Assembly: GCA_038240605.1 (NCBI GenBank)
Contig: JBBSDP010000008.1
Location: 1 to 64,000, forward strand
Source of the DNA: JBBSDP01 sp038240605
GTDB taxonomy: Bacteria > Planctomycetota > Phycisphaerae > Tepidisphaerales > Tepidisphaeraceae
Length of the DNA stretch: 64,000 nt
Reading direction: 5' to 3'
Position numbers and translations under genes: made by a program. Under the pieces are notes generated by a model. It did not search any database. It was not told the DNA's origin and saw only the letters and a list, made by a program, of their open reading frames with translations. Position 1 is the first letter of the stretch. Each line of letters starts with the position of its first letter. Positions 25,599 through 35,122 of this stretch are shown here, in pieces.

Positions 25599-26477
25599 CT
25601 ACGGATGGGTAAGCGGCGCAACTACGCGCGCACCTGACGTCGGTTCGGTCGCGATCTTCGGCGGCTCGGCGGGCGGCACCTCGGCCGGCGGCCCATCGGG
25701 GAAGGCCGCGGCCGCTACATGGCTCGTCTCGCCTGGAAGCCCGATGGCCTTTCCCGGCGCGATCACGCCGCCGCTCACCAGCAGCCGCATCGCTTCCTCG
25801 ACCGTCAGCGGCAGTTCCACCACCGAATCGCGCGGCACCACCAGCACGTAACCGCTGAACGCCGTCGGTGATGAGGGGACGAAAACCGTCACCATGTCCT
25901 GTTTCGTCGCGTCGCTTAACGGGGGCAGTCCGCTGCCGGTCACCAGGCCGATCGACCAGATCCCCCGCGAGTGTGGCTGGACCGCCACTACCTGGCTGGC
26001 GCTGAACTGCCCCCCTTTGCGTTCGGCCAGCACGAAGTCGGTCACCTGCTTGACCGACGGATAGATCGCCCGCACCAGCGGGATCCGCATCACCCCCATC
26101 TCCACCAGCCGCCAAAGCGTTCGCCCGATGAAGTTGCCGACGAACACCCCGACGATGTAGACCAGCAACACCGCCAGTCCAACGCCCAGGATGCGCGTCC
26201 CCAGCAATTTCTCATCCCAGACCGCATGAATATGGGCGCCCGGCTCCTGCGGGATGAACCACCACCCCCCGGCCGTCAGCCAGACGTAGCGCACGCCCCA
26301 GATAATGTGCTGGCCAAGCGCCTCCCAGAGGAAGTCCCAGAGCCGCACCAACAGCCAAAGCGTAATGAGCGTGGGGAGGACCGCCGCCAGACCGCGAACG
26401 AAAAAACGGCGGAAATCTTCAAAGAAACTCAGTCGCCGCCGCGCAGGTCGCGTGTTCTGATCCCGTCGTAAAGTCAC
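25599..26477 (-). CDS. DUF502 family integral membrane protein
   Basis: About 292 residues with two or three membrane helices near the N-terminus (VRGLAAVLPTLITLWLLVRLWDFLW, ILGVGLAVLLVYIVGVFVG) and the DUF502 core VRAIYPSVKQVTDFVLAERKG and MVTVFVPSSPTAFSGYVLVVPRDSVVELPLTVEEAMRLL (seen as adjacent segments). The C-terminal 45 residues are Pro/Ala-rich. The role of the family is not established. The start is uncertain: GTG 26477 has AGGG upstream; a TTG at 26585 would add 36 residues. Downstream of the anti-sigma gene on the same strand. Confidence 0.8.
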   Translation of the reverse strand: MTLRRDQNTRPARRRLSFFEDFRRFFVRGLAAVLPTLITLWLLVRLWDFLWEALGQHIIWGVRYVWLTAGGWWFIPQEPGAHIHAVWDEKLLGTRILGVGLAVLLVYIVGVFVGNFIGRTLWRLVEMGVMRIPLVRAIYPSVKQVTDFVLAERKGGQFSASQVVAVQPHSRGIWSIGLVTGSGLPPLSDATKQDMVTVFVPSSPTAFSGYVLVVPRDSVVELPLTVEEAMRLLVSGGVIAPGKAIGLPGETSHVAAAAFPDGPPAEVPPAEPPKIATEPTSGARVVAPLTHP

Positions 26478-26598
26478 CGGGTACCCTGATTTACCGAACG
26501 CGAGGTGTTGGGGCGCGGGCAAGGCCGGTTCCGCGGCACTGATTGTCCTCTGCGCATTTTTACTCCCTCGAGTCCCAAAGATCAACCCAGCCTTTTAC

Positions 26599-27459
26599 TT
26601 ACGGCGTGCTTTCGATCTTGCCGAGAAGTTGGAACTGCCCCGTCGGCACGGTCACGAATTTTGGCTCATCGGTAACGGCGGCAAGCACGACCCATTTGGC
26701 GGGAACGGTCGCGTCGAGGTGACCATAGCCGTCCGCGTTGACGTCAAACGTGCCGACCGGCAGCTTTTTCTGGTCCGGCGTCACCACCCAGAGCTCATAC
26801 GTCTTCCCCGGCGGCGGTGGCGATAGGCCAGTTACGGCAAAGTGGATCAACAACGTGCGCGGGTCCAGGAAAATCCGCCCCACGGCGCGCGATTGCAGCG
26901 GGGTTCCCTCCAGCGACGCGACCTTCACGTCGGGAGATTGCAGACGGCGAATCCGGTTCTGCTGCTGTTCGACAGTACGCTGGAGATCCTGCACCGACGC
27001 CTCCGATGCCGACTTCTCAATCTGGAGCCGCTGCGCCACGGCGCGTGCGCCGATCGCTTCGTCCTGTCGCGCCGTTGCGTACCGGGATTCACGCATGCCC
27101 CACATGCCCAGCGCGATCGCCGCAATCGCGGCCGCCGCCGCCAGCCCCCAGGGCCGCCAGCGAACGGGGCCCGCCGGGCCGCGAGTCATCGCGACCGGCC
27201 GAGGGCCGCGAGCAATGTTGGATGAAGCCGCCGGCGAGGCCGCGGCGCGCGACAGCAACGTATCGCGCAGGCTTGCCGGAGGGCTCGCCGGAGGAAGCGC
27301 CAGCGGCAGCAGATTCATGACCGCCTCCGCCTCGGCCAGAGCACCGGCACATCGTGGGCATCCGCTTTGCAGATGTTGGCGCAGCAGGTCCCGCTCCCCG
27401 TCGGCCAAGGCGTCGAGCAGGTATTGCGGGATCAGGTCCTGGTACGCCTCACACGTCAC
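26599..27459 (-). CDS. Anti-sigma factor, RskA/anti-sigma-K type
   Basis: A 286-residue membrane anti-sigma factor. The cytoplasmic N-terminus has a zinc-type anti-sigma motif, His-x3-Cys-x2-Cys, in LLRQHLQSGCPRCAGAL. One membrane helix follows (WGLAAAAAIAAIALGMWGM), then a coiled-coil-like stretch rich in Gln/Arg and a C-terminal RskA domain (KTYELWVVTPDQKKLPVGTF). It should hold the sigma factor encoded just upstream until an envelope signal releases it. Start GTG 27459 has AAGAGG seven bases upstream. The gap to the sigma stop is 55 bases. Confidence 0.87.
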   Translation of the reverse strand: MTCEAYQDLIPQYLLDALADGERDLLRQHLQSGCPRCAGALAEAEAVMNLLPLALPPASPPASLRDTLLSRAAASPAASSNIARGPRPVAMTRGPAGPVRWRPWGLAAAAAIAAIALGMWGMRESRYATARQDEAIGARAVAQRLQIEKSASEASVQDLQRTVEQQQNRIRRLQSPDVKVASLEGTPLQSRAVGRIFLDPRTLLIHFAVTGLSPPPPGKTYELWVVTPDQKKLPVGTFDVNADGYGHLDATVPAKWVVLAAVTDEPKFVTVPTGQFQLLGKIESTP

Positions 27460-27514
27460 AACATAGCCTCTTGTTACATACGCCCCGGCGCGAATGACGG
27501 ATGCAATGCGATCA

Positions 27515-28138
27515 TCAAGCCTCGGCCCGACCTCCCAGCAAGTCACGCAAGCGGAGCAAACCCTGACGAATTCGCGATTTCACCGTGCCCAGCGGCTCCC
27601 CCGTCCGCTGGGCGATCTGGCTGTGGCTGAGCGCATCAAAGAACGCCATTTCCATCGTTTCGCGCTGCGAATCAGGGAGTTGTGCCAGCGCCGCCCGCAC
27701 CCGTACCCGCTGCTCGGCGAGCACGGCATCTTCCAGCGGGCCTGGAATCGAGGAATCGGCTTGTCGCGCGGCGCTTGCCCCAGGCTGCGACATTTGGTGC
27801 TTGCGCGCCCCCAGCGCCCGGAGCTTGTCGAGGATCCGGCTCCGCGTCATGCCCACCAGGTATCCCACCGCGCTTCCGCGTGACGGATCGAACCTTTCGG
27901 CTCGCTCCCAGAGTTCCCAGAATACGTCGGTGACCACCTCTTCGGCCGACGCGTGCGGCAACGCGCGAAGGCACATCGCGTAAACGATCCCGCTGTAACG
28001 GTCGTAGAGCTGACCCAGCGCATCGGCGTCTTTCGCCGATAGGGCGCTCATGATGGCCAGGTCGTCGATGGCTGCGGTGGCCGGAACGGCCGTCGATTGC
28101 GATCCGGTCGTTGGCAGGTTGCTGCTGGGCGACGCCAT
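27515..28138 (-). CDS. ECF sigma factor (SigK-like)
   Basis: A 207-residue extracytoplasmic-function sigma factor. Region 2 is visible as LGQLYDRYSGIVYAMCLRAL and VVTDVFWELWERAERFDPSRGSAVGYL, and region 4 as LPDSQRETMEMAFFDALSHSQIAQRTGEPLGTVKSRIRQGL (read as adjacent parts). Paired with the RskA-type anti-sigma encoded directly downstream, the usual organisation for self-regulated ECF operons. Start ATG 28138 is preferred over an upstream in-frame extension, as the region before it has AAAGG. Confidence 0.9.
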   Translation of the reverse strand: MASPSSNLPTTGSQSTAVPATAAIDDLAIMSALSAKDADALGQLYDRYSGIVYAMCLRALPHASAEEVVTDVFWELWERAERFDPSRGSAVGYLVGMTRSRILDKLRALGARKHQMSQPGASAARQADSSIPGPLEDAVLAEQRVRVRAALAQLPDSQRETMEMAFFDALSHSQIAQRTGEPLGTVKSRIRQGLLRLRDLLGGRAEA

Positions 28139-28312
28139 CAAGTGAACCTTTAACTCGACCGCGCGCGGACATGAAACTAACCGCGGCACGCGCGTGGGCG
28201 ATGTCGCATGTTAGGGGACAAGTCGATCTTCGTCAGCCCAAAAAACAGCACCAAAAAAAAGAAGCCGGCGGACGAAATCCGATTGGCCGCCGGGTGCGTA
28301 TGTCCTGGCGAC

Positions 28313-28852
28313 ATGCTTCTGGCCCGCGATCAATTCGCTGAACTGGCCTACGCCGAACGAGACATGGTTTTCCGGCTCGCGCGGCGGATCAGCGGCAACA
28401 CGCAACGCGCTGAAGACCTCGTGCAGGAGACGTACCTTCGCGCGGTCCGTGCCAGCGCGACCTTCGACCTGCGCGAATTCGGCATCCGTCCGTGGTTGAT
28501 CCGCATCCTGCACGGCGTGCATTCCAACCTGCTGAGGAGTGAGTCGCGGACTCCACTGCCGGTCGAAGATGCCGGCGATAACCTGCCTGCGCGCCAGCTG
28601 CCATTCGAAGCATCGGATGATCCGCACTGTTTTGAGTCGATGGATGAACGTCTCGTGAAAGCGATCGAATCGCTCAGCCCTCCCATCCGCGACACGATCT
28701 TGCTGTGGGCCATCGACGACCTGAATTACGGCGAGATCGCCAAAGCGCTGGGTGTGCCGATCGGAACGGTCATGAGCCGGTTGCACCGGGCCCGCAGGCA
28801 TCTGCGCGATCGGCTGCAAAGCGCGATGACGCCGCGCGGCGCCTTGCAGTGA
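28313..28852 (+). CDS. ECF sigma factor, planctomycete-type, no obvious partner
   Basis: A 179-residue sigma-70 family protein. Region 2 reads ERDMVFRLARRISGNTQRAEDLVQETYLRAVRASATF across adjacent parts, followed by the landmark IRPWLIRILHGVHSNLL; region 4 ends IAKALGVPIGTVMSRLHRARR. It is closely similar to the sigma factor at 49318-49860, so the two look like paralogs. Start at 28313 (MLLARDQFAEL) is homologous to the start of the paralog; a longer frame from 28208 is lysine-rich and doubtful. No anti-sigma gene follows; the next gene encodes a ferritin-like protein 198 bases on. Confidence 0.87.
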   Translation: MLLARDQFAELAYAERDMVFRLARRISGNTQRAEDLVQETYLRAVRASATFDLREFGIRPWLIRILHGVHSNLLRSESRTPLPVEDAGDNLPARQLPFEASDDPHCFESMDERLVKAIESLSPPIRDTILLWAIDDLNYGEIAKALGVPIGTVMSRLHRARRHLRDRLQSAMTPRGALQ

Positions 28853-29050
28853 GAAGGAAAAGCATTTCGCCATCCGCTCGTGGGCGTTTCGCGCGCGTGA
28901 CGAAATCGTGAAGAATTTTTCTGGAATGGGTTCGCGACAGGCGGGGTTCTCGCCGTTGGGACCCGATGGATCGAACGGCCAGGGCATCGGCGACGTTCGC
29001 CGGCCCGAGAAGCAGCCGTTCACCATCCACTACTCATGAGAGGTTCGCTT

Positions 29051-29746
29051 ATGTCTCAGAACAGCCCTGGCGTCATCTCCGGAACGGATTCATCTCGTCG
29101 CACGTTTCTCAGGCGGTCCGGCGTCGCCGCGATCGCCGGCGGCGCGGCAGCGACCCTGCTGGCCCGGCCCGACTCTGCCTTTGCCGGCAAGCCCACCAAT
29201 GAAGCGGGGCAACGACTATTCTTCCAGGAAATTCAACAGCACGAGAATGACCACGTCGCCTTCCTCGTCAAAGCCCTGGGTTCGTTGGCGCGGCCCAAAC
29301 CGACGTTTCAGAACCTGGAACAGAAGAAGTACGCCGACTTCGTCGCCCTCGCCCGCGTGCTGGAGAACACCGGCGTTGGCGCCTACCTCGGCGCTGCACC
29401 GGTCATCAACAGCGATGCCTACCTCTCCGCGGCCGGCTCCATCCTCACCGTCGAGTGTCGCCATTCGGGCTACCTGAACACGTACCTGAAGGACCCGATC
29501 ACCGCCCCCGCCTCCGACGAGACGGCCAACCCCAGCTTCGATTCTCCCCTGACCGCCGCCGAGGTGGTCGCCGGCGCCGGCGCCTTCATCGCCAGCCTCA
29601 ACGGCGGCCCCGCCGTGACGTACAGCACGACATCCTCCGATGCCAACGATATAGCCATCCTCAACTTCGCCCTGGCTCTGGAATACCTCGAAGCCGATTA
29701 CTACAACCTCAACGTCCCCAAGTTCTTCAAGCCCAGGAAGAAGTAA
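29051..29746 (+). CDS. Tat-exported ferritin-like domain protein
   Basis: A 231-residue protein with a twin-arginine signal (SSRRTFLRRSGVAAIAGGAA). The mature part is a ferritin-like four-helix bundle with the metal-type motifs QEIQQHENDHVAFL, ARVLENTGVGAYLG, VECRHSGYLN and LEYLEADYYN. It resembles desiccation-related or DUF4439-like proteins; the metal and reaction are unknown. AGAGG seven bases before ATG 29051 decides the start over the ATG at 29036. A hairpin element lies 37 bases after the stop, before the convergent hydrolase. Confidence 0.82.
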   Translation: MSQNSPGVISGTDSSRRTFLRRSGVAAIAGGAAATLLARPDSAFAGKPTNEAGQRLFFQEIQQHENDHVAFLVKALGSLARPKPTFQNLEQKKYADFVALARVLENTGVGAYLGAAPVINSDAYLSAAGSILTVECRHSGYLNTYLKDPITAPASDETANPSFDSPLTAAEVVAGAGAFIASLNGGPAVTYSTTSSDANDIAILNFALALEYLEADYYNLNVPKFFKPRKK

Positions 29747-29782
29747 CAGTCCGCGCCGAACACAAAACGGATCCACTACAAC

Positions 29783-29840
29783 CGGGACAGGTCCAATTCT
29801 CTGAAGTGCGCCAGGCGCTTCATCAACTGGACCTGTCCCG
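29783..29840. repeat. REP-like double hairpin between convergent genes
   Basis: Perfect 13-base arms CGGGACAGGTCCA (29783-29795) and the complement (29828-29840) flank an inner near-palindrome GAAGTGCGCCAGGCGCTTC. The GGGACAGGTCC motif is typical of short interspersed palindromes. It may act as a bidirectional terminator for the ferritin-like and hydrolase genes or be a mobile REP/MITE unit. Confidence 0.7.
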
Positions 29841-29881
29841 TTTCGTTCGGTCGCTTCGTTCGCCTCTCGGAAGTGAAAGAG

Positions 29882-31897
29882 TCACCTTTCCAACCACTTC
29901 ATCAACAAATCGGGAGATTGAACAAGCGGGGCATCGATTTGTTGCACCGATGTGCGGTGGCGTAGAGTGCCGGTGCACGCCGCCAGTAACACCGGCCGAG
30001 GCGCGATCTCCGCCAGCACGTCGCTCACTTCGCCAAAATCCCGCAGGAGATTGGAAATGACGCTCGCCGAGTTGATCGGCTGCGCATCGGCGGTGAACAA
30101 CAAATCGAACGCCAGCGGCATGGCCTCCAGTGCGACCGCGTCGATCGTCGGCTCGATGGCCGCGGCGAGGCAGGCGATCCAGGCCGCGTCGCGACGGCCG
30201 ACGATCACCATGCGGCGGGGTCGCGCGCGGGCAACCAGCGTCCGCATCGCCGCCAAAAGATCCGCGACGCGCATGCCGGCGAGCGTCCTGCCAACCAGAA
30301 ACGCGTTGTACGCGATGTTTTCCTCGACGCCGACCAACGGATCCGCGTAGTCGTGACCCATCAGCGGCAAATCCGGCCGCTGGCGGCCGACGCCACGCGG
30401 ATCGACGATGGCAACCGCATGCCCGGCCTGCGCGATCGAGCGCAGGAACGCCGGCTCGTGCTCCTGCCAATCCGGCGATTCGCTTCCATTGAGGCAAATC
30501 ACCAGGATCTGATGCCCTCCGTCGACCGGATTCAATTCGGTAATCAGCGGATGAGCGGATTGTGGATCGAGATCCAGCAAAGCGCGCAACGTCATGCGTA
30601 CGGGTCGCAATCGCTGGGTAAACGCCTTCCATGCGATCGGCATTAGGGCCCGCGAACCGAGCGAAAGGCTGACTTGTCCGTCGGGACAAACCTCCAGTTC
30701 CCTGGCCGGTCGCGGCCGAACCGCAATTTCCTCGGATGCCGCCGGGCCGGCTGTGCCATCGCTCAGCCATCGGCCGAACCAGTGATAGATCGCCTCTCGA
30801 ATTGGACGGGTGAGCCCGTGCCGTTCCTGCGCCTCGATCATCTGTAACTTCTCGACATCGCCCGCGACGGCAAACAGCGAACGTGCCTCGGCAAACGACT
30901 GGCGCGTTCCCTCGATCGGAAAGAAATCCAGTCGAGCCGCGCCCACGAGCGTGGGACGCGGCGCGCAAAGGGCAAGCAGGCCGGCGTGATCGATTCCCTC
31001 GCTGACGAACCCGAACGGATCCTGCTCTGGATCCGCATCAGGATCGACGCGGGCGCGCGTGGCCATCCTGCGGGGAAGCGTCGTCAGGTAGCAGCAGATC
31101 GCCGTAACGGTGATGCGCAGGTCGAGAGCGGCGAGGTACGCGGTCAGCGTTCCGCCGCCGGAAACGCCCGCGCAGGCGATGCGCTTGGGGTCTACGTCGG
31201 CACGCGAAGCCAGGTAATCGATCGCACGGATCCCGTCCCAGATCCGGTAGCGCGCCAGGTTCTCCCCCATCAGGTAAAGCGGGTTGCCGAGAACGGCGTG
31301 TTCCTGGCAACGCAGGTCGAATCGCGATCGGTGCCGCGCCGGATCCCAGAACTGGCTCCGTTCTCCCTGTCCGACCGGATCGTAACTCAGCACGACATAT
31401 CCGCGGCGCGCCAGGTTCTGGTGAAAGATCTGATAGTCGTCATCAGCCTTGCCGATGGCGGAGTGGCCACACGGGCCGAGCACCGCCGGCGCTCGGCTGC
31501 CCAGCGTCTTGGGCTTATAGAGAAGGGCCGGGACAACGTAGCCGGGGAAACTCTCGAACACCCATTTCTCGATCACCACGTCGTCGACGTCAATCTGACC
31601 CATCTGGCGGGCAGGCGGTGGCCCATCCGCCGTGGGCAAGTCGCCGATCATCCGAAGAAATGACGCGCGCAGCTCGCGCTGAAGCCGATGCAGATCATCA
31701 ATCGATCGCACCGCCGCAAAGCGGGCGCGACGCTGTGATTCCTGCTGCGATGCCAGCGCCAGGATTTGTTGATGAACATCGGCCGCTGGTATTTCAGCGT
31801 TCCTGCCGACCATAGCCACAGCCGCTGCCGTCCCGAGAAATTCACGCCGCGACAGGGAGGTGGATCGACCGATGCCGATGCGACGTGCGGGAAACAT
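29882..31897 (-). CDS. Tat-exported double alpha/beta-hydrolase (acetyl-esterase-like)
   Basis: A 671-residue exported protein. After a twin-arginine signal (LSRREFLGTAAAVAMVG) there is an alpha/beta-hydrolase unit with the nucleophile motif ACAGVSGGGTLTAYLA, YDPVGQGERSQFWDP and a histidine near IEAQERHGLTRPIREA, as in acetyl xylan esterases and prolyl-oligopeptidase relatives. A second, similar unit follows (VAIVDPRGVGRQRPDLP, APRPVLLAACTG), but its nucleophile elbow reads IVGRRDAAWIA without a serine, so only the first half is expected to be catalytic. Such tandem forms are common in planctomycetes that degrade acylated polysaccharides. The substrate is inferred. Confidence 0.78.
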   Translation of the reverse strand: MFPARRIGIGRSTSLSRREFLGTAAAVAMVGRNAEIPAADVHQQILALASQQESQRRARFAAVRSIDDLHRLQRELRASFLRMIGDLPTADGPPPARQMGQIDVDDVVIEKWVFESFPGYVVPALLYKPKTLGSRAPAVLGPCGHSAIGKADDDYQIFHQNLARRGYVVLSYDPVGQGERSQFWDPARHRSRFDLRCQEHAVLGNPLYLMGENLARYRIWDGIRAIDYLASRADVDPKRIACAGVSGGGTLTAYLAALDLRITVTAICCYLTTLPRRMATRARVDPDADPEQDPFGFVSEGIDHAGLLALCAPRPTLVGAARLDFFPIEGTRQSFAEARSLFAVAGDVEKLQMIEAQERHGLTRPIREAIYHWFGRWLSDGTAGPAASEEIAVRPRPARELEVCPDGQVSLSLGSRALMPIAWKAFTQRLRPVRMTLRALLDLDPQSAHPLITELNPVDGGHQILVICLNGSESPDWQEHEPAFLRSIAQAGHAVAIVDPRGVGRQRPDLPLMGHDYADPLVGVEENIAYNAFLVGRTLAGMRVADLLAAMRTLVARARPRRMVIVGRRDAAWIACLAAAIEPTIDAVALEAMPLAFDLLFTADAQPINSASVISNLLRDFGEVSDVLAEIAPRPVLLAACTGTLRHRTSVQQIDAPLVQSPDLLMKWLER

Positions 31898-32093
31898 CGC
31901 AACCCATCTTCAAGCAGCGGCCCCAAAGGCACAAGCGAGGCCGCGGAAACCAGGTGCTCCTGAGGACATGCTTACCACGGCGACCGATGCCTCGCCGCTC
32001 TGGAGCGTCCGTTCGCATGCCCGGACGCCCTGGGCAATGGTCATCCTTTTGCACATCGCCCTCAATCGGTGGTGGCGCCCTGGGCGTTCGCCG

Positions 32094-33305
32094 TCAATAA
32101 TCCGACACCGCCCCATCCGGAAACGTCGCCCCCGGCCATTTGAACTTCGCCGGTTGCTCCGCCGCGACCTTTCTCAGAAGCTTTTCATCAATCTCGATCC
32201 CCAGTCCCGGGCCCTGCGGGAGTGAGGCGTACCCTTCCTTGTCGACGTCCCAGCTCGTCTTCACGACGCCGAACAAGTCGTTGGGGTAGGACTCGTGAAT
32301 CAGGAAATTGGGGATGGCGGCGGTGGCGTTGAAGCTGGCGCCTTGGCCGAGGAAGGAGAGGATCGAGTGCGGGGCGAGCGGGACGTTGTACGCTTCGGCG
32401 AGCGTTGCGACCTTGCGCAACGCGGTGATGCCGCCGCCGTGGCCGCAGTCGGGCTGGAGGATATCGACGCAGTTGTTCTGAAGGTAGGGAATCATTTCCC
32501 AGATGCCGCGATCGCGCTCGCCGGTGGCGATCGGCACGCGCACCTGCTGCTTGATGCGCTTGAACACCTCGATGTTCCCCGGGACGGCGGGTTCCTCGAT
32601 CCACAGCAGGTTGTACGGCTCCACCGCGTTGGCAAACTGAATCAATGCCGGCGGCGGGAACATGCAGTGCGCATCAAACATCACCGACCCGTCCGGTCCC
32701 ACCTGCTGACGCGCCTCCTTCACGCGCTGGACGGTGCGCTGGGTTTCTCCCTCATCTGCCGACCAGGAGCGCGGACCGCCGCCGCCGATCTTGATCGCCT
32801 TGGCGCTGGGATAGGTGCGGATCTTGTCACGGCTGGGTCCACCGAGCAGGCGGTAGACTGGCACGCCGTGCAGTTTGCCGCAGATGTCCCACAGGGCCAT
32901 GTCGATCCCGGAGATGGTGTGGACCATGAACGCTCCGCCCCTGAAATCGCGATGGGCGCGATACATCTTCTGCCAGAGGTGATCGACGCGCGTCGGGTTC
33001 TCGCCATCGAGAAGCTCGAAGAACAATTCGACGAGCGGGACGACGACGGTCGGCGGAAGCTGCGAGATCTCGCCCCAGCCGACGATGCCCGGCTGGTTTG
33101 TCTCGATCTTCAAAACCGTCTTCGTCCCCTGCGGCGTCCCGATCGGCGTCGCCCGCGCCGCCGTGATGCGAATGCCGGTCGCCCGGTCTTCGACCGCGAC
33201 GCCGGGGTTGTCCGCCTTGGCGATCAGGCCCGTGAGCATTCCCGCCGCCGCAAATGCGCTGGCCGAGGCCACCATATCCCGCCGTGAAATGCCTTCTGTG
33301 TTCAT
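32094..33305 (-). CDS. Enolase-superfamily dehydratase (mandelate racemase/galactonate dehydratase-like)
   Basis: A 403-residue member of the mandelate-racemase group. Metal ligands and catalytic residues are visible: Asp and His in SVMFDAHCMF, Glu in LLWIEEPAVPGN, Glu in ATGERDRG, LQPDCGHGGGIT, and the general-acid/base histidine in LAPHSILSF. The DAH...APH pair points to the D-galactonate dehydratase-like subgroup, which dehydrates sugar acids. The N-terminus MNTEGISRRDMVASASAFAAAGM resembles a twin-arginine signal, unusual for this normally cytoplasmic family. Start at 33305. Confidence 0.85.
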   Translation of the reverse strand: MNTEGISRRDMVASASAFAAAGMLTGLIAKADNPGVAVEDRATGIRITAARATPIGTPQGTKTVLKIETNQPGIVGWGEISQLPPTVVVPLVELFFELLDGENPTRVDHLWQKMYRAHRDFRGGAFMVHTISGIDMALWDICGKLHGVPVYRLLGGPSRDKIRTYPSAKAIKIGGGGPRSWSADEGETQRTVQRVKEARQQVGPDGSVMFDAHCMFPPPALIQFANAVEPYNLLWIEEPAVPGNIEVFKRIKQQVRVPIATGERDRGIWEMIPYLQNNCVDILQPDCGHGGGITALRKVATLAEAYNVPLAPHSILSFLGQGASFNATAAIPNFLIHESYPNDLFGVVKTSWDVDKEGYASLPQGPGLGIEIDEKLLRKVAAEQPAKFKWPGATFPDGAVSDY

Positions 33306-33508
33306 GCCGGAAGATACTGACGCCCCGGAGGAGGGTTGTCGGCTTGGACACGAAGTCGGGAGGCGACGAGTCCAAGCCCGCCGAAGGCCCCGGTCCGAAG
33401 GACCCGGCGAGAACAAGGCATGTTGAATGCATGTTGCTCGATTGCCGAGTACGCTCTTGGGCACGCCTTGCGGCTAACTCCACGAGACGTGCCGGCCGAC
33501 GGAACCCA

Positions 33509-33777
33509 GTGAGCGTTGACGTTAATCAAAATGCCCGTCGCTCTCGGCCGATTTTCGGCATTATCGTCGGATCGCTCGCCCTCGCGCTGGGTTTGTTCGG
33601 CGCAATGATGCTTTTCTTTGGCATCCAGGGCCTGCCGAACGTGCTCTTTCATGACAACAGTACGGATTTGAAGGCGACCTGTTTGGGCTGATCATGTTTT
33701 TGCTGATCGGGTCGTTCTGCCTCTTCATTGCGATTCGCTGGTGTGCGGGACTGCGCGCGATCTTCTCCGGCCGCTAA
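33509..33777 (+). pseudogene. Small two-helix membrane protein split by a frameshift
   Basis: A GTG at 33509 opens a 60-codon frame with a membrane helix (IFGIIVGSLALALGLFGAMMLFFG) that stops at 33691. In the -1 frame, from about 33658 on, the reading QYGFEGDLFGLIMFLLIGSF continues with FIAIRWCAGL to a TAA at 33775-33777, a natural second helix and basic end. Joining the two frames near 33655-33660 gives one protein of about 88 residues with two helices. This is either a disrupted gene, a sequencing error, or a real frameshift. Confidence 0.5.
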
Positions 33778-33820
33778 TAGCCGGGGCGCGGCCAACCTGT
33801 CATTACGTCCGGACAACAGT

Positions 33821-34900
33821 TCAAGGGGCCTTCTCCGTCACCAGCGCGACCCCGTCGAGGATCGCGCCGTGGCGACAGTTGATTCCAATGACATGTCGGC
33901 CATTCGCGCCCAGCTTGACGATCTTGCCCGCCTCAGCGGCGGGGCCGATCCAGTCGCTGGTGTAGCTGTCCTTGGAATCGAGGCCGCCGTCTGGTTTTAA
34001 CTTCATGAAAATAAGCTGCACGGCGTCGACGTACTTCCCGACTTTCACGTTCATTCCCCCCACGGCGTACCCGTCTTTGGCAATCGTGCGCGGGGCGAAG
34101 ATGACCGGTTGATCGATAGCGTAGACCGGAACGAGTTGCGCCAGGCATTTTTCGTTCTCCCATTCGCCGGCTCGGAATTCGATCCCCAGCAGCGAATGCC
34201 CTGGGCTGACGAAACGATCAGTCAGCCCGCCGCTCGACGATCCCGCAAACGGCGTGTCCCGGCCGGCCTCGGGGTGGGCGTTTGGGTTGGCATAGTCCGG
34301 CGGCGGGAGGCTGAGCGTGGCGGCTTCGTCGGCAGACCACTCGCGCGGACGCGTGACTTGGTTCATCGTCCCCATCGTCGCCGAGTTTGAAACTTTGAAG
34401 TGGGGCACGAACTTTCCGTACCGAAGCTCCTGGCGCGTCAGGTACAGTTCGGCATCGGTCGGCGGGCCGGGGTCGCGCGGCCCGCCAAAGTGAAGGTCGA
34501 TCTTGATCGACCCCTTCTTCTGGAAGAACCCGCCCATGAGCAGGTAGGTTTGCACCTCGCCAGTCTTCCGCCGGACGATTAGCGCCTGGCCATTGTATTT
34601 GCCTTCGTGGACGAACTCGTAATCGACGACGAGAACCGGCCACGGCTTCCCGCCGCGCTCCACCCGGGCATTACTGAGCTTGAAGTAACTGTCATTCTCC
34701 CGCGGGCGCAGCGGTACGTCGGCCGCCGCCTTGTCTGCCGGCACGACCTCTTCCAGGAGATCGGCGTACGGACGCTCCACGGCTTTGGAATCCCCCGCCT
34801 TCTCCGCGGCTACCAACGCACTTCCCTGCCACCCCGCCAGGAAGAGGAGAGAGGAGAACCACACCGCCGCCCGTGATACCGAACAGATGCCTTGCTTCAT
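33821..34900 (-). CDS. Exported protein with C-terminal jacalin-like domain, unknown
   Basis: A 359-residue protein with a signal peptide (MKQGICSVSRAAVWFSSLLF). The middle is a beta-rich domain of unknown type (VLVVDYEFVHEGKYNGQALIV). The last 40 residues (SDWIGPAAEAGKIVKLG, then HVIGINCRHGAILDGVALV) match the end of a jacalin-like or similar beta-prism module often found in planctomycete exported proteins, which suggests carbohydrate binding. GGAGG stands just before the ATG at 34900 and fixes the start. Confidence 0.65.
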   Translation of the reverse strand: MKQGICSVSRAAVWFSSLLFLAGWQGSALVAAEKAGDSKAVERPYADLLEEVVPADKAAADVPLRPRENDSYFKLSNARVERGGKPWPVLVVDYEFVHEGKYNGQALIVRRKTGEVQTYLLMGGFFQKKGSIKIDLHFGGPRDPGPPTDAELYLTRQELRYGKFVPHFKVSNSATMGTMNQVTRPREWSADEAATLSLPPPDYANPNAHPEAGRDTPFAGSSSGGLTDRFVSPGHSLLGIEFRAGEWENEKCLAQLVPVYAIDQPVIFAPRTIAKDGYAVGGMNVKVGKYVDAVQLIFMKLKPDGGLDSKDSYTSDWIGPAAEAGKIVKLGANGRHVIGINCRHGAILDGVALVTEKAP

Positions 34901-35122
34901 GTTTCCTCCGCCGTAGCTGAATGTGCGGCATCTTAAACGTTGGCTCCAATGAGGGGAACGCGCGCTTTGGTCCAGTCCTTGGGCTCGATGAAGTCACAAC
35001 GCCGATTTTTCTCGCTTGTAAACAAGTGCGGCGATGTCGATCATCGCGCCCGGTGCCTGCGCGGAACGCATTTCATTTCAGAAGGATCGAATCATGCTCT
35101 GGAAACCGTCACTTCCGGCTCG

